Source: Photobacterium frigidiphilum
Lineage (GTDB): Bacteria; Pseudomonadota; Gammaproteobacteria; Enterobacterales; Vibrionaceae
NCBI RefSeq assembly: GCF_003025615.1
Contig: NZ_PYMJ01000028.1
Coordinates: 21,295 to 85,294 of the forward strand
Reading direction: 5' to 3'
DNA: 64,000 nt
Made by a program: the position numbers and the translations under genes. Positions 10,046 through 18,984 of this stretch are shown here, piece after piece. Under the pieces are notes generated by a model. It had not been told where the DNA came from and made no database searches. It saw nothing but the letters and a program-made list of their open reading frames with translations. The number at the start of each line of letters is the position of its first letter. The first letter of the stretch is position 1.

Positions 10046-11407
10046 TTAAAGGCGGGTAAAATCATTGAATAGCGCTACGGCCATTAATGCAACCAAAATG
10101 GCTGATCCCACTCTATAGCCAAGATCCTGAACACGCTCAGAAACGGGACGACGGGTTACAGCTTCAATGGCAAAATACATTAAATGTCCACCATCAAGTA
10201 CCGGAAGCGGTAACAAGTTAACTATCCCTAAGTTCACACTAATCAGAGCTAAAAATCCAAGGAAATACACCAAACCGTAATCGGCGGTCATTCCAGCCCC
10301 TTTCGCTATGGATATTGGACCACTTAGATTTTTAAGCGCCACATCACCAGTCACCAACTTCGTCACCATACCAAAGGTCAACGTCACCAACTGCCAGGTT
10401 TTTTCTGTTGCTTTTCCTACCGCGTCTATAGGACCAAACTGAAGATTAATACGGTATGACTCAGGCCACGCTTCCACTTCTGGTGCAAAACCTGCGTATC
10501 CAATTAATTCATCATTCGCCAATTTTTTCGATTTTGGTGTCAAAGTCACCGAAACACGTTGCCCTTCACGCTCTAAATCAAACAATAACGCTTGTTCAGG
10601 ATGTGAACGAACAGCATCGACAACCTCTTGCCATTGCGAGATCGGAGTATTATCGATCGCCACAATTTTATCATTTAACCTGAATCCGGCATCAATTGCT
10701 GCTCCACCGTCAACAAGTTGTGAGATGGAAAGGGTTATTGCAGGTGAATAGGGTGCAATACCTAGCGTTGTTAAAACACGTTCGCTTTCAGGGTCAAATG
10801 ACCAAGTGCTTAGGTTTAAAGTACGCTGAACCTCATAGTCATTATTAGGTTCAGTGACTGTAATAACCATTTCTTTATCACCGATATGAGAAATCATCGC
10901 CATATTAGCGGATTCCCAATCAGCGGTTTTGATTCCTGAAATAGATTTTAGTTCCATTCCAGAGCTAATTCCTGCTTCCGCCGCTATCGATTGCGGAGCG
11001 ACGTCACCAATAATAGGACGAACGGCAGGAATACCAATCAGATAAACGACCCAATAAGCAAAGATAGCAAAAATAAAGTTCGCCATGGGTCCGGCAGCAA
11101 CAATCGCACTACGTTGCCATAGTGGTTTATTATTGAAAGCCATATGTTTTTTATCAGCTGGTACGTCATCAACACGCTCATCGAGCATTTTAACGTAACC
11201 ACCCAGTGGAATCATAGCCAGCGTATATTCTGTGCCATCTTTACCCACTTTACGCCATAACGACTTACCAAAACCGATGGAAAAGCGTTCAACATAGACA
11301 CCACAACGTCGAGCGACCCAAAAATGACCGAACTCATGTACTGCGATTAAAATGCCTAAAGCCAGTATAAATGACCCTAGATTCCATAAAATACTCATCA
11401 TATTCAT
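10046..11407 (-). CDS. rseP: Regulated intramembrane protease RseP
   Basis: Inner-membrane site-2 zinc metalloprotease that cleaves RseA in the sigma-E envelope-stress cascade and also trims signal-peptide remnants. It has 453 residues. HEFGH (HExxH zinc motif) lies at ~24-28 in TM1, two PDZ domains at ~115-310, and the third zinc ligand motif LPVLDGGHL near residue 400. Its ATG overlaps the dxr stop (ATGA), indicating coupled translation. ATGs at codons 3 and 4 are alternative starts. Confidence 0.97.
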   Translation of the reverse strand: MNMMSILWNLGSFILALGILIAVHEFGHFWVARRCGVYVERFSIGFGKSLWRKVGKDGTEYTLAMIPLGGYVKMLDERVDDVPADKKHMAFNNKPLWQRSAIVAAGPMANFIFAIFAYWVVYLIGIPAVRPIIGDVAPQSIAAEAGISSGMELKSISGIKTADWESANMAMISHIGDKEMVITVTEPNNDYEVQRTLNLSTWSFDPESERVLTTLGIAPYSPAITLSISQLVDGGAAIDAGFRLNDKIVAIDNTPISQWQEVVDAVRSHPEQALLFDLEREGQRVSVTLTPKSKKLANDELIGYAGFAPEVEAWPESYRINLQFGPIDAVGKATEKTWQLVTLTFGMVTKLVTGDVALKNLSGPISIAKGAGMTADYGLVYFLGFLALISVNLGIVNLLPLPVLDGGHLMYFAIEAVTRRPVSERVQDLGYRVGSAILVALMAVALFNDFTRL

Positions 11408-12597
11408 GCTACCTTACGAATTATGTTGTGAGTCAAAACACGAGCTCGCATATCTAACTCAATCACACTTTCCAAATCCACTGGTGTCGTCATATCGGCA
11501 GAATTAAGAATTTGCTCGTTTATTACAGCAATATCGGTAAAACCGATTTCATTATTTAAAAACGCCGCAACCGCTATTTCGTTCGCCGCATTCAATGCCG
11601 TTGTAGCGGCTTGACCTTCATAACATGCATCAATAGCAAGTTTCAGACAAGGATAGCGCGAGTAGTCTGGCGGTAAGAAAGTGAATTCACCAATATTACT
11701 GAAGTCTAATGGCGCAACACCCGCATCTACTCTATTAGGGTAGGACATTGCACACGCAATGGGCGTTTGCATATCGGGTAACCCCATCTGCGCCAATACT
11801 GAGCCATCTTTGTATTGCACCATGGAGTGAATAACGGACTGTGGGTGAATAATCACTTGCAGCTGCTCTCTAGATGCATTGAACAACCACCGAGCCTCAA
11901 TATATTCAAGCCCTTTGTTCATCATGGTTGCGGAATCAACTGAGATTTTTGGTCCCATAGACCAATTAGGATGTGCGATTGCCATCTGCGGCGTAACCGA
12001 TGCCAATTCAGATAGATCAGTATACCTAAATGGTCCACCAGAGCCCGTTAGCAAAATTTTACTAATACCGTACTCTTCCAAATCACAACGCCCCATTGCA
12101 CGTTGAATATCAGCAGGTAGGCATTGGAAAATGGCATTATGCTCACTATCTACAGGTAATAGCTCAGCGCCGTATTGCTCACACGCATCAATAAACATCT
12201 GACCAGACATTACCAATGCTTCTTTGTTCGCTAATAAAATGCGTTTACCCGCTTTCACACCAGCCATTGTCGGTAATAAGCCAGCAGCACCAACTATTGC
12301 GGCCATGACAGTGTCAACTTCATCAAGTGCCGCGACTTGGCAGAGCCCTGCTTCACCCGCTAAAACTTGGGTACTAATCTCATGCTGTTTCAGTAATGCT
12401 GACAATTCCTTCGCAGCCAGCTGAGATGCCATTGCTGCGTATTTTGGTTTCCAGATACGGCATAACTCGAGCATTTTCTGACTATTTGTACCGGCAGCTA
12501 AAGCAACAACCTCAAACAATTGCGGGTTCTGTGCTGCAACAGCCAATGTACTACTTCCAATAGAGCCAGTAGCACCAAGAATCGTTAACTTACGCAT
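11404..12597 (-). CDS. dxr: 1-deoxy-D-xylulose 5-phosphate reductoisomerase
   Basis: Commits carbon to the MEP isoprenoid pathway, converting DXP to MEP with NADPH and a divalent metal. It has 397 residues. The N-terminal GATGSIGSSTL is the NADPH site, LANKEALV is near residue 123, VDSEHNAIFQ carries metal/substrate ligands, and LTGSGGPFR is the substrate clamp. The pathway feeds UppS two genes upstream (undecaprenyl carrier). Confidence 0.97.
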   Translation of the reverse strand: MRKLTILGATGSIGSSTLAVAAQNPQLFEVVALAAGTNSQKMLELCRIWKPKYAAMASQLAAKELSALLKQHEISTQVLAGEAGLCQVAALDEVDTVMAAIVGAAGLLPTMAGVKAGKRILLANKEALVMSGQMFIDACEQYGAELLPVDSEHNAIFQCLPADIQRAMGRCDLEEYGISKILLTGSGGPFRYTDLSELASVTPQMAIAHPNWSMGPKISVDSATMMNKGLEYIEARWLFNASREQLQVIIHPQSVIHSMVQYKDGSVLAQMGLPDMQTPIACAMSYPNRVDAGVAPLDFSNIGEFTFLPPDYSRYPCLKLAIDACYEGQAATTALNAANEIAVAAFLNNEIGFTDIAVINEQILNSADMTTPVDLESVIELDMRARVLTHNIIRKVA

Positions 12598-12659
12598 AAA
12601 ATCACTTAATTCAGCTATGAAGGGCAGCTTAAGAATCGCTGCCCACTATATGATGTTGC

Positions 12660-13508
12660 TTACAGTATCCAGAGATACAATAAAGCAAAAACAGGAAGGG
12701 CAGCCGTTAAACTGTCAATACGATCAAGGATGCCACCGTGACCAGGTAAAATATTACCACTATCTTTGATGCCAGAAACACGCTTGAACATACTTTCAAC
12801 CAAGTCACCTAAAACAGATGCAATCACTGTAATAATAGCAATGATGAAAAGGTTGCTTAAGCTAGTAAATGGAATATCCATCAATGTCGCGCCACCCCAT
12901 GTAATAAGGATCGCTAACAATGCCCCACCGACTAAACCTTCGATAGTTTTATTTGGGCTAACCGCAGGGGCCATTTTAGTTTTACCGAAACGTTTACCAG
13001 AGAAGTACGCGCCAGTATCTGCCGCCCACACCAGAAAACAAACCAATAACACAAGTTTTGCACCGTGGTATGGGTTTTCAGCATAGTTAACAGCGCGGAG
13101 CATTAAGATGCTCCAAAAAAATGGAATGAGCGTAAGTAACCCAAAGAAGTATTTTAGCCAAGAAGATGTAGACCACAGTTTTACGCTGGATGGATATGTT
13201 ATTGCTAAGGTAGATGCAATTAACCACCAAATTCCACCCATAAACAGTATGCTATAGTGTGATTCGGTCAGTGTTGATAATGCAGTTACATCGGAAGGTA
13301 TTACTACTAAGCTTAAGCCTAGGGTCATCGCAGGTACGACCATAGCCACAATCCGCGATTTAGCATCAACAAACTGTGTCCATTCCCAGAAACCAATCAA
13401 CGTAATCGCAGCAAGAGCAATGACGAAAAAAGAAAATGGTAGTAAAAATATCCCAGCAATCACTAAAGGCGCGAGGATTAGTGCAGTAATAATTCGTTGC
13501 TTTAACAA
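12660..13508 (-). CDS. cdsA: Phosphatidate cytidylyltransferase
   Basis: Integral membrane enzyme making CDP-diacylglycerol, the precursor of all phospholipids. It has 282 residues with about eight hydrophobic segments. The C-terminal CDS signature is clear: SGIKDSGNILPGHGGILDRID, near residues 244-264. It is downstream of uppS. The gap to uppS contains an AATGCGTT/AACGCATT hairpin (13583-13607). The gap to dxr holds a GGGCAGC/GCTGCCC hairpin (12626-12648). Neither has a good U-tract. Confidence 0.97.
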   Translation of the reverse strand: MLKQRIITALILAPLVIAGIFLLPFSFFVIALAAITLIGFWEWTQFVDAKSRIVAMVVPAMTLGLSLVVIPSDVTALSTLTESHYSILFMGGIWWLIASTLAITYPSSVKLWSTSSWLKYFFGLLTLIPFFWSILMLRAVNYAENPYHGAKLVLLVCFLVWAADTGAYFSGKRFGKTKMAPAVSPNKTIEGLVGGALLAILITWGGATLMDIPFTSLSNLFIIAIITVIASVLGDLVESMFKRVSGIKDSGNILPGHGGILDRIDSLTAALPVFALLYLWIL

Positions 13509-13619
13509 GCGGCGTCCTCTCGTTTGTTATTCATTTTCATTATTCAGGTAAATTATCATGGTTCAATTTTTGTGATATAAGTCAATGCGTTCTATAAAAA
13601 CGCATTGTTTGAATAATAT

Positions 13620-14384
13620 TTATTCTTGTATTAAAGCTTGAATCTGTTCACCCGTACAACCAAAACGGCGTTCACGGTTAATATACCATGCTATAGCGTT
13701 AACAAAGCTTTCTTCATCAAAATCAGGCCAATGCTGCTCTGTGAAGTATAATTCAGCATAAGCTGCCTGCCACAACATAAAATTACTAATACGGCATTCA
13801 CCACTCGTACGGATCATTAAATCAACATCAGGCAAATCAGCAGTCGACAAGCCAGCAGACAACATATCCTCAGTAATATCTGAAGCCATTAAGCCTTGTT
13901 CAGCAATCTGAACGGCTAATTTTTTCGTTGCTTGCAAGATATCCCATTGCCCACCGTAATTGGCAGCAATATTCAAGACTAAACCAGTATTGTTAGCCGT
14001 TAACGCTTCCGAGGTTGCTATTTTTCGTTGAAGTCGCTCACTAAAGCCACTTTTGTCACCGATAATACGTAACTGGATATTATTTTTATGAAGACGTTTT
14101 ACCTCAAGACTCAGTACAGTCATAAACAGTTCCATTAATAATGAAACCTCGTCTTCAGGGCGACGCCAGTTTTCGCTACTAAAAGCAAATAATGTCAAAA
14201 CCTTAACGCCAAGACGGTTAGCCGTCGAGACACTTTTACGCACGGCTTCAACGCCAGCCTTATGGCCAAACACTCGAGCCTTTCCTTTTGCCTTCGCCCA
14301 CCGACCATTCCCATCCATAATGACGGCAACATGCTTCGGTAAACATTCAGCAGAAAGTTCAGTTTCGATGGTACGCTCTGCCAT
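13620..14384 (-). CDS. uppS: Undecaprenyl diphosphate synthase
   Basis: cis-Prenyltransferase making the C55 lipid carrier for peptidoglycan and O-antigen. It has 254 residues. VIMDGNGRWAK (Asp24, residues 21-31) is the catalytic P-loop. LTLFAFSSENWRRP and the C-terminal RTSGECRISNF / FTEQHWPDF motifs are present. The start has GAGGGAGAAAC immediately 5'. The gene begins just after an intrinsic terminator (14396-14425), so it needs read-through or its own promoter. Confidence 0.97.
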   Translation of the reverse strand: MAERTIETELSAECLPKHVAVIMDGNGRWAKAKGKARVFGHKAGVEAVRKSVSTANRLGVKVLTLFAFSSENWRRPEDEVSLLMELFMTVLSLEVKRLHKNNIQLRIIGDKSGFSERLQRKIATSEALTANNTGLVLNIAANYGGQWDILQATKKLAVQIAEQGLMASDITEDMLSAGLSTADLPDVDLMIRTSGECRISNFMLWQAAYAELYFTEQHWPDFDEESFVNAIAWYINRERRFGCTGEQIQALIQE

Positions 14385-14395
14385 GTTTCTCCCTC

Positions 14396-14425
14396 AAAAA
14401 AAAACGCTGTGCTGTACGCACAGCG
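14396..14425 (-). terminator. Intrinsic terminator between frr and uppS
   Basis: On the minus strand a perfect 8-bp stem (CGCTGTGC/GCACAGCG, 14405-14425) is followed by nine T residues (14404-14396). It lies 45 bp after frr and 12 bp before the uppS start. It is a textbook intrinsic terminator placed inside a gene cluster usually regarded as continuous. Confidence 0.85.
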
Positions 14426-14469
14426 CTTCAAATATCATAAAGCTAAATCATATTGGAAAGACAAGTGTC

Positions 14470-15027
14470 TTAAACTTCCATTAACTCTTTTTCTTTCACT
14501 TCAAGAACAGTATCAATGTTCTTAACTGCAACATCTGTCAGTTTCTGAATTTCATCTTGTGCACGACGATCATCATCTTCAGAAATGTCTTTGTCTTTTA
14601 GCAATGCTTTTAAGTCTGCATTCGCATCACGACGGATGTTACGAATAGCCACACGGCCTTGCTCTGCTTCTTTACGTACAATCTTAACAAGATCACGACG
14701 ACGCTCTTCCGTTAAAGGAGGCAATGGTACACGAATTACGGTACCTGCAGACATTGGGTTTAGCCCCAAATCTGACATCATGATCGCTTTTTCGATTTTT
14801 GGCGTTAGCTCTCGGTCAAAAACCGTAATCGCCAACGTACGTGAATCTTCAGCAACAACATTTGCAAGCTGCTTAAGTGGTGTATTCGCACCGTAGTATT
14901 CTACGTAAATTGTATCAAGTAGACTTGGATGCGCACGACCAGTACGGATCTTAACAAGTTGGTTTTTTAGCGCATCAACGCTTTTTCCCATACGCTCTTG
15001 CGCATCATTTTGAATTTCATTAATCAC
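14470..15027 (-). CDS. frr: Ribosome recycling factor
   Basis: Splits the post-termination ribosome together with EF-G. The 185-residue product has the typical length and hallmarks: LVKIRTGRAHPSLLD at ~25-39, VIRVPLPPLTEERRRDLVK at ~98-116, and a helical C-terminus ending VLEVKEKELMEV. It is downstream of pyrH in the conserved rpsB-tsf-pyrH-frr order. Confidence 0.98.
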   Translation of the reverse strand: MINEIQNDAQERMGKSVDALKNQLVKIRTGRAHPSLLDTIYVEYYGANTPLKQLANVVAEDSRTLAITVFDRELTPKIEKAIMMSDLGLNPMSAGTVIRVPLPPLTEERRRDLVKIVRKEAEQGRVAIRNIRRDANADLKALLKDKDISEDDDRRAQDEIQKLTDVAVKNIDTVLEVKEKELMEV

Positions 15028-15170
15028 GATTTAGTACCCCTGCTTGGTAATGGTCAGGTTATTTAGTCACGGCGGAGGCCTCAAAAGCCTCCATCCTGAA
15101 TTAGTCGTTTTTATAGTTAATACGTTTTAAAGCTTCACCAACGTGAATACTCATGTTTTTACATTAACTA

Positions 15171-15893
15171 TTAAGAGATCAAAGTGCCTTCTTGCTCACC
15201 CATTACTACGCGACGAAGAGAGCCAGGTTTAGTCATGTTAAAAACACGAATCGGCATTTTATGGTCACGAGCAAGTGTAAATGCAGCTAAGTCCATCACT
15301 TTTAGCTCTTTTTCAAGAACGTCTTGGAAACCAAGCTTATCACAAAGAATTGCATCTGGGTTCTTAACTGGATCATCAGTGTAAACTCCGTCAACTTTCG
15401 TTGCTTTCAATACTATGTCAGCTTCAATCTCAATACCACGAAGGCATGCAGCTGAATCAGTCGTAAAGAACGGATTACCAGTACCAGCAGCGAAGATCAC
15501 AACGCGACCTTGACGAAGTTGGCTAATAGCTTCAGCCCAGTTGTAGCTGTCACACACACCATTGAGTGGAATTGCGGACATCACTCGAGCGTTCACATAG
15601 GCACGGTGTAATGCATCTCGCATTGCCAAACCATTCATCACAGTTGCTAGCATACCCATGTGGTCGCCCACAACTCGGTTCATACCCGCTTCAGCCAAAC
15701 CAGCACCACGGAACAGGTTACCGCCACCGATAACAAGGCCAACCTGCACACCCAGTTCAACGAGTTCTTTAACTTCTTGTGCCATACGGTCAAGAACTTT
15801 TGCATCAATACCGAAACCTTCTGATCCCTGTAGTGCTTCACCACTTAGTTTAAGTAAAATTCGTTGATAAATTGGTTTAGGGTTTGTGGTCAT
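15171..15893 (-). CDS. pyrH: Uridylate kinase
   Basis: Hexameric UMP kinase of the amino-acid-kinase fold, making UDP. It has 240 residues. LLKLSGEALQG (ATP phosphate loop) is at the N-terminus, LVIGGGNLFRG near residue 55, AAGTGNPFFTTDSAA near residue 137, and a C-terminal hydrophobic strand. It follows tsf after an intrinsic terminator and precedes frr. A GGAGGC/GCCTCC hairpin (about 15074-15092) lies between pyrH and frr. Confidence 0.98.
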   Translation of the reverse strand: MTTNPKPIYQRILLKLSGEALQGSEGFGIDAKVLDRMAQEVKELVELGVQVGLVIGGGNLFRGAGLAEAGMNRVVGDHMGMLATVMNGLAMRDALHRAYVNARVMSAIPLNGVCDSYNWAEAISQLRQGRVVIFAAGTGNPFFTTDSAACLRGIEIEADIVLKATKVDGVYTDDPVKNPDAILCDKLGFQDVLEKELKVMDLAAFTLARDHKMPIRVFNMTKPGSLRRVVMGEQEGTLIS

Positions 15894-15939
15894 AAGTATT
15901 ACCTTCCAGGCTAACTAAACTAAAGAGATATGGAGTTGT

Positions 15940-15969
15940 AAAAAGACCGCAGCCTTGGCTACGGTCTTT
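15940..15969 (-). terminator. Terminator after tsf
   Basis: AAAGACCG (15942-15949) pairs with CGGTCTTT (15962-15969), extended by AGC/GCT. On the minus strand five T residues follow. It separates tsf from pyrH and probably gives partial termination. Confidence 0.75.
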
Positions 15970-15992
15970 AGAGTTCTTTTTGCTGTGAAGGA

Positions 15993-16838
15993 TTAACCCT
16001 TCTGAACAGCTGCAACTTCTTCTGCGAAGCTCATTTCTTGTGCTTTCTCGATGCCTTCACCAACTTCAAAACGGATGAAGTTTGTTACTGTAGCACCTTT
16101 AGCTTTCAACATTTGACCAACAGTTTGTGCTGGATCCATGATGAATGCTTGACCAGTTAGAGAAACTTCGCCGGTGAATTTCTTCATGCGGCCAACAACC
16201 ATTTTCTCTGCAATTTCAGCTGGCTTACCAGATTGGATAGCGATATCGATCTGGATTTGCTTCTCTTTAGCAACAACGTCAGCAGGTACATCTTCAGGAG
16301 TTACGAACTCAGGCTTAGATGCAGCAACGTGCATAGCTACTTGCTTAATTGTTTCTTGGTCTGCATCAGATGCAACAACAACACCAATACGGTCGCCGTG
16401 ACGGTAAGAACCAATTTGTGCGCCTTCGATGAACTCAACACGACGAATGCTGATGTTTTCACCGATTTTAGTTACTAGAGCAATGCGCTTCTCTTCGAAA
16501 GCAGCTTGAAGTTCAGCAACATCAACACGGCCTGCAAGAGCTGCATCTGCTACTTCATTAGCAAACGCAAGGAAGCTAGCATCTTTAGCAACGAAATCTG
16601 TTTGGCAGTTAACTTCTAGAATTGCAGCAACGCCATCAACTTCTTTGATGATGATTGTGCCTTCAGCTGCAATGTTGCCCGATTTTTTAGCAGCCTTAGC
16701 AGCACCGCTCTTACGCATGTTATCAATTGCTAGCTCGATGTCGCCATCTGCTTCAACAAGCGCTTTTTTACAATCCATCATGCCTGCAGCTGTACGCTCA
16801 CGCAGTTCTTTAACTAGGGCAGCTGTAACTGTTGCCAT
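15993..16838 (-). CDS. tsf: Translation elongation factor Ts
   Basis: Nucleotide exchange factor for EF-Tu. The 281-residue form starts MATVTAALVKELRERT, the canonical EF-Ts N-terminus. A 22-residue upstream extension is open but I reject it: GAGGA lies eight bases before the chosen ATG, and the extension overlaps the rpsB-tsf terminator region. TDFVAKD (~82-88) is the conserved EF-Tu contact motif. Co-transcribed with rpsB across an attenuator-like hairpin. Confidence 0.98.
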   Translation of the reverse strand: MATVTAALVKELRERTAAGMMDCKKALVEADGDIELAIDNMRKSGAAKAAKKSGNIAAEGTIIIKEVDGVAAILEVNCQTDFVAKDASFLAFANEVADAALAGRVDVAELQAAFEEKRIALVTKIGENISIRRVEFIEGAQIGSYRHGDRIGVVVASDADQETIKQVAMHVAASKPEFVTPEDVPADVVAKEKQIQIDIAIQSGKPAEIAEKMVVGRMKKFTGEVSLTGQAFIMDPAQTVGQMLKAKGATVTNFIRFEVGEGIEKAQEMSFAEEVAAVQKG

Positions 16839-16867
16839 TGTCATATCCTCGGTTTGAATTCTTGATA

Positions 16868-16895
16868 TAAAAATCAGGGGCCGAAATAGGCCCCT
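16868..16895 (-). terminator. Terminator/attenuator between rpsB and tsf
   Basis: AGGGGCC/GGCCCCT, a 7-bp stem with a 6-base loop (16876-16895). On the minus strand it is followed by GATTTTTAT. It probably reduces tsf transcription relative to rpsB. Confidence 0.75.
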
Positions 16896-16949
16896 GTTAA
16901 CCATTCTTAGTTTACACTAGGTAAGCTAAGAAACTCAAAAGAGCGGCTA

Positions 16950-17678
16950 TTAAGCTTCTGCTACGAAACCATCTTGTTCAGCTTGAACAACGATGTCTTG
17001 GTTACGAGCTTCAGTTACAGTTTGTGCTACAGCACCAGTGTAAAGCTGAATTGAACGGATTGCATCATCGTTACCAGGGATAACGAAGTCAACGCCGTCT
17101 GGGTTAGAGTTAGTATCTACAATAGAGAATACTGGGATACCCAGGTTGTTAGCTTCTTTAATAGCGATGTGTTCGTGATCAGCATCAATTACAAACATTG
17201 CGTCAGGAAGACCGCCCATGTTCTTGATACCGCCTAGAGACTTTTCAAGTTTCTCCATTTCACGAGTACGCATTAGCGCTTCTTTCTTTGTTAGCTTTTC
17301 GAACGTACCGTCAGCAGACTGAACTTCTAGCTCTTTCAGACGTTTGATTGACTGACGAACAGTTTTCCAGTTAGTCAGCATACCACCCAACCAACGGTTG
17401 TTTACGTAGTACTGATCACAGCTGATAGCTGATTCTTTAACAGATTCGCTGGCTGCACGCTTAGTACCAACGAAAAGCACCTTACCTTTACGAGCTGCAA
17501 TCTTGTTGATTTCAGCTAGTGCGTCGTTGAACATTGGTACAGTTTTCTCAAGGTTGATGATGTGTACCTTGTTACGAGCACCGAAAATGAATGGCTTCAT
17601 TTTTGGGTTCCAGTAACGAGTTTGGTGACCAAAGTGTACACCAGCCTTAAGCATGTCGCGCATTGATACAGTTGCCAT
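16950..17678 (-). CDS. rpsB: 30S ribosomal protein S2
   Basis: Small-subunit protein needed for S1 binding and initiation. The 242-residue product starts MATVSMRDMLKAGVHFGHQTRYWNP, the family signature, with NNRWLGGMLTNWKT near residue 90 and a coiled-coil around 105-150. It heads the rpsB-tsf unit. The 190-base leader and extended -10 promoter are described separately. Confidence 0.98.
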   Translation of the reverse strand: MATVSMRDMLKAGVHFGHQTRYWNPKMKPFIFGARNKVHIINLEKTVPMFNDALAEINKIAARKGKVLFVGTKRAASESVKESAISCDQYYVNNRWLGGMLTNWKTVRQSIKRLKELEVQSADGTFEKLTKKEALMRTREMEKLEKSLGGIKNMGGLPDAMFVIDADHEHIAIKEANNLGIPVFSIVDTNSNPDGVDFVIPGNDDAIRSIQLYTGAVAQTVTEARNQDIVVQAEQDGFVAEA

Positions 17679-17868
17679 TGAATAATTCCTCTATGGGGTT
17701 AGGCGTCCACATATCCCATCCTACCGACCCTCTATCCATTTTACCTAAGTCCATAATGGGCTTATTAAAAATGGCGGGCACCCCGGAGCATGTGTCGATA
17801 TGTGTGAGTGATTAATAAAAGTATGTGTAATTTAACTAATAGAGTCGAAACCAAACTAGCTAATTACG
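17679..17868 (-). promoter_or_regulatory. rpsB 5' leader, probable S2 autoregulatory RNA
   Basis: The gap before rpsB (17679-18002) is long for this cluster. From the inferred start near 17868 the transcript has about 190 leader bases, including GGGGTGCCC and GGATGGGAT segments close to the start codon. In E. coli and relatives a structured rpsB leader of similar length lets S2 repress rpsB-tsf translation; the equivalence here is inferred from position and length, not from a covariance search. Confidence 0.55.
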
Positions 17869-17884
17869 GCGCGTTTTATACCAT
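17868..17884 (-). promoter_or_regulatory. Extended -10 promoter for rpsB
   Basis: On the minus strand TGGTATAAA (-10 TATAAA at 17880-17875, preceded by a TGn extension) is followed by ACGCGCC, a GC-rich discriminator typical of stringently controlled ribosomal promoters. The -35 region is poor, as expected for an extended -10 promoter. Confidence 0.6.
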
Positions 17885-18002
17885 ATTTTCATAGCAATAA
17901 TCCAGACTAAGTTTAGTTGATGTATCTAAACTTGGTTTCCATCGCACCTCCTCACTGTTAACATATGATTAATAGCAAACAGTAAAATATAGAGAATATT
18001 GT

Positions 18003-18830
18003 ATGAGCATTAAGATCAAAACGGCTGATGAAATAGAAAAAATGCGCGTAGCCGGCCGTTTGGCTGCTGATGTGCTAGAGATGATTGAACCCCATGTAAA
18101 GGCAGGTGTAACGACAGAAGAGATCGATCGAATCTGTCACGATTTCATCACAAAAGAGCAGAACGCAATTCCTGCGCCGCTCAACTATCACGGTTTCCCT
18201 AAATCGGTTTGTACATCTATCAATCACGTTGTTTGCCACGGCATTCCAGCTGAAAAAGATGAAGACGTTAATGGTTCTTACAACAAACCAGCAGTATTAA
18301 AAGATGGCGACATCCTTAATATCGACATCACTGTTATTAAAGATGGCTACCACGGTGACACCTCTAAGATGTTTGAGATCGGTGAAGTATCACTGGATGA
18401 CAAACGCCTATGCCGTGTTGCACAAGAAAGCCTTTACCTTGCGATTAAGAAGGTAAAACCTGGCACTAAGCTAGGTGAAATTGGTACTGCGATTCAGAAA
18501 TTCATCAAAACTGGTAACAGCCGCTTTTCTATTGTTAAAGATTACTGTGGTCATGGTATTGGTAACGAATTTCATGAAGAACCTCAGGTTGTTCATTACA
18601 AAAACAACGACCGTACCGTGTTAAAAGCGGGTATGTGTTTTACTATCGAACCAATGATCAATGCTGGTAAATTTGGCTGTGTATCTGACGATAATGATGG
18701 CTGGACGGTATATACCGTTGATGGCAAAAAATCAGCACAGTGGGAACATACACTACTTGTAACTGAAACAGGTTGTGAAGTGCTTACATTACGAAAAGAT
18801 GAAACACTACCTCGTATCATCAAAGCATAA
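18003..18830 (+). CDS. map: Methionine aminopeptidase type I
   Basis: Removes the N-terminal Met from nascent proteins. It has 275 residues, standard for type I. The pita-bread fold metal ligands are visible: Asp in ILNIDITVIKDGYHGDTS (~100-118), His in CGHGIGNEFHEEP (~180-192), Glu in FTIEPMINAG, and Glu in WEHTLLVTETG. It is divergent from rpsB, as in E. coli, with the intergenic region shared by both promoters. Confidence 0.98.
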   Translation: MSIKIKTADEIEKMRVAGRLAADVLEMIEPHVKAGVTTEEIDRICHDFITKEQNAIPAPLNYHGFPKSVCTSINHVVCHGIPAEKDEDVNGSYNKPAVLKDGDILNIDITVIKDGYHGDTSKMFEIGEVSLDDKRLCRVAQESLYLAIKKVKPGTKLGEIGTAIQKFIKTGNSRFSIVKDYCGHGIGNEFHEEPQVVHYKNNDRTVLKAGMCFTIEPMINAGKFGCVSDDNDGWTVYTVDGKKSAQWEHTLLVTETGCEVLTLRKDETLPRIIKA

Positions 18831-18837
18831 TATTGAG

Positions 18838-18862
18838 AAAGTCGGCCATGTGCCGACTTTTC
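18838..18862 (+). terminator. Terminator after map
   Basis: AAAGTCGGC (18838-18846) pairs with GCCGACTTT around CATGT and is followed by TTCCTT. Separates map from glnD. Confidence 0.7.
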
Positions 18863-18984
18863 CTTAGTACGAACTCCCCTCAATACTCTCCCCCAACAGT
18901 TAGCAACCTATCGATAACTACTACCCATTTATTACGATCCAGTTATAGTAAGACTAAGCACTACATCACAGGGCATGGACCGCG

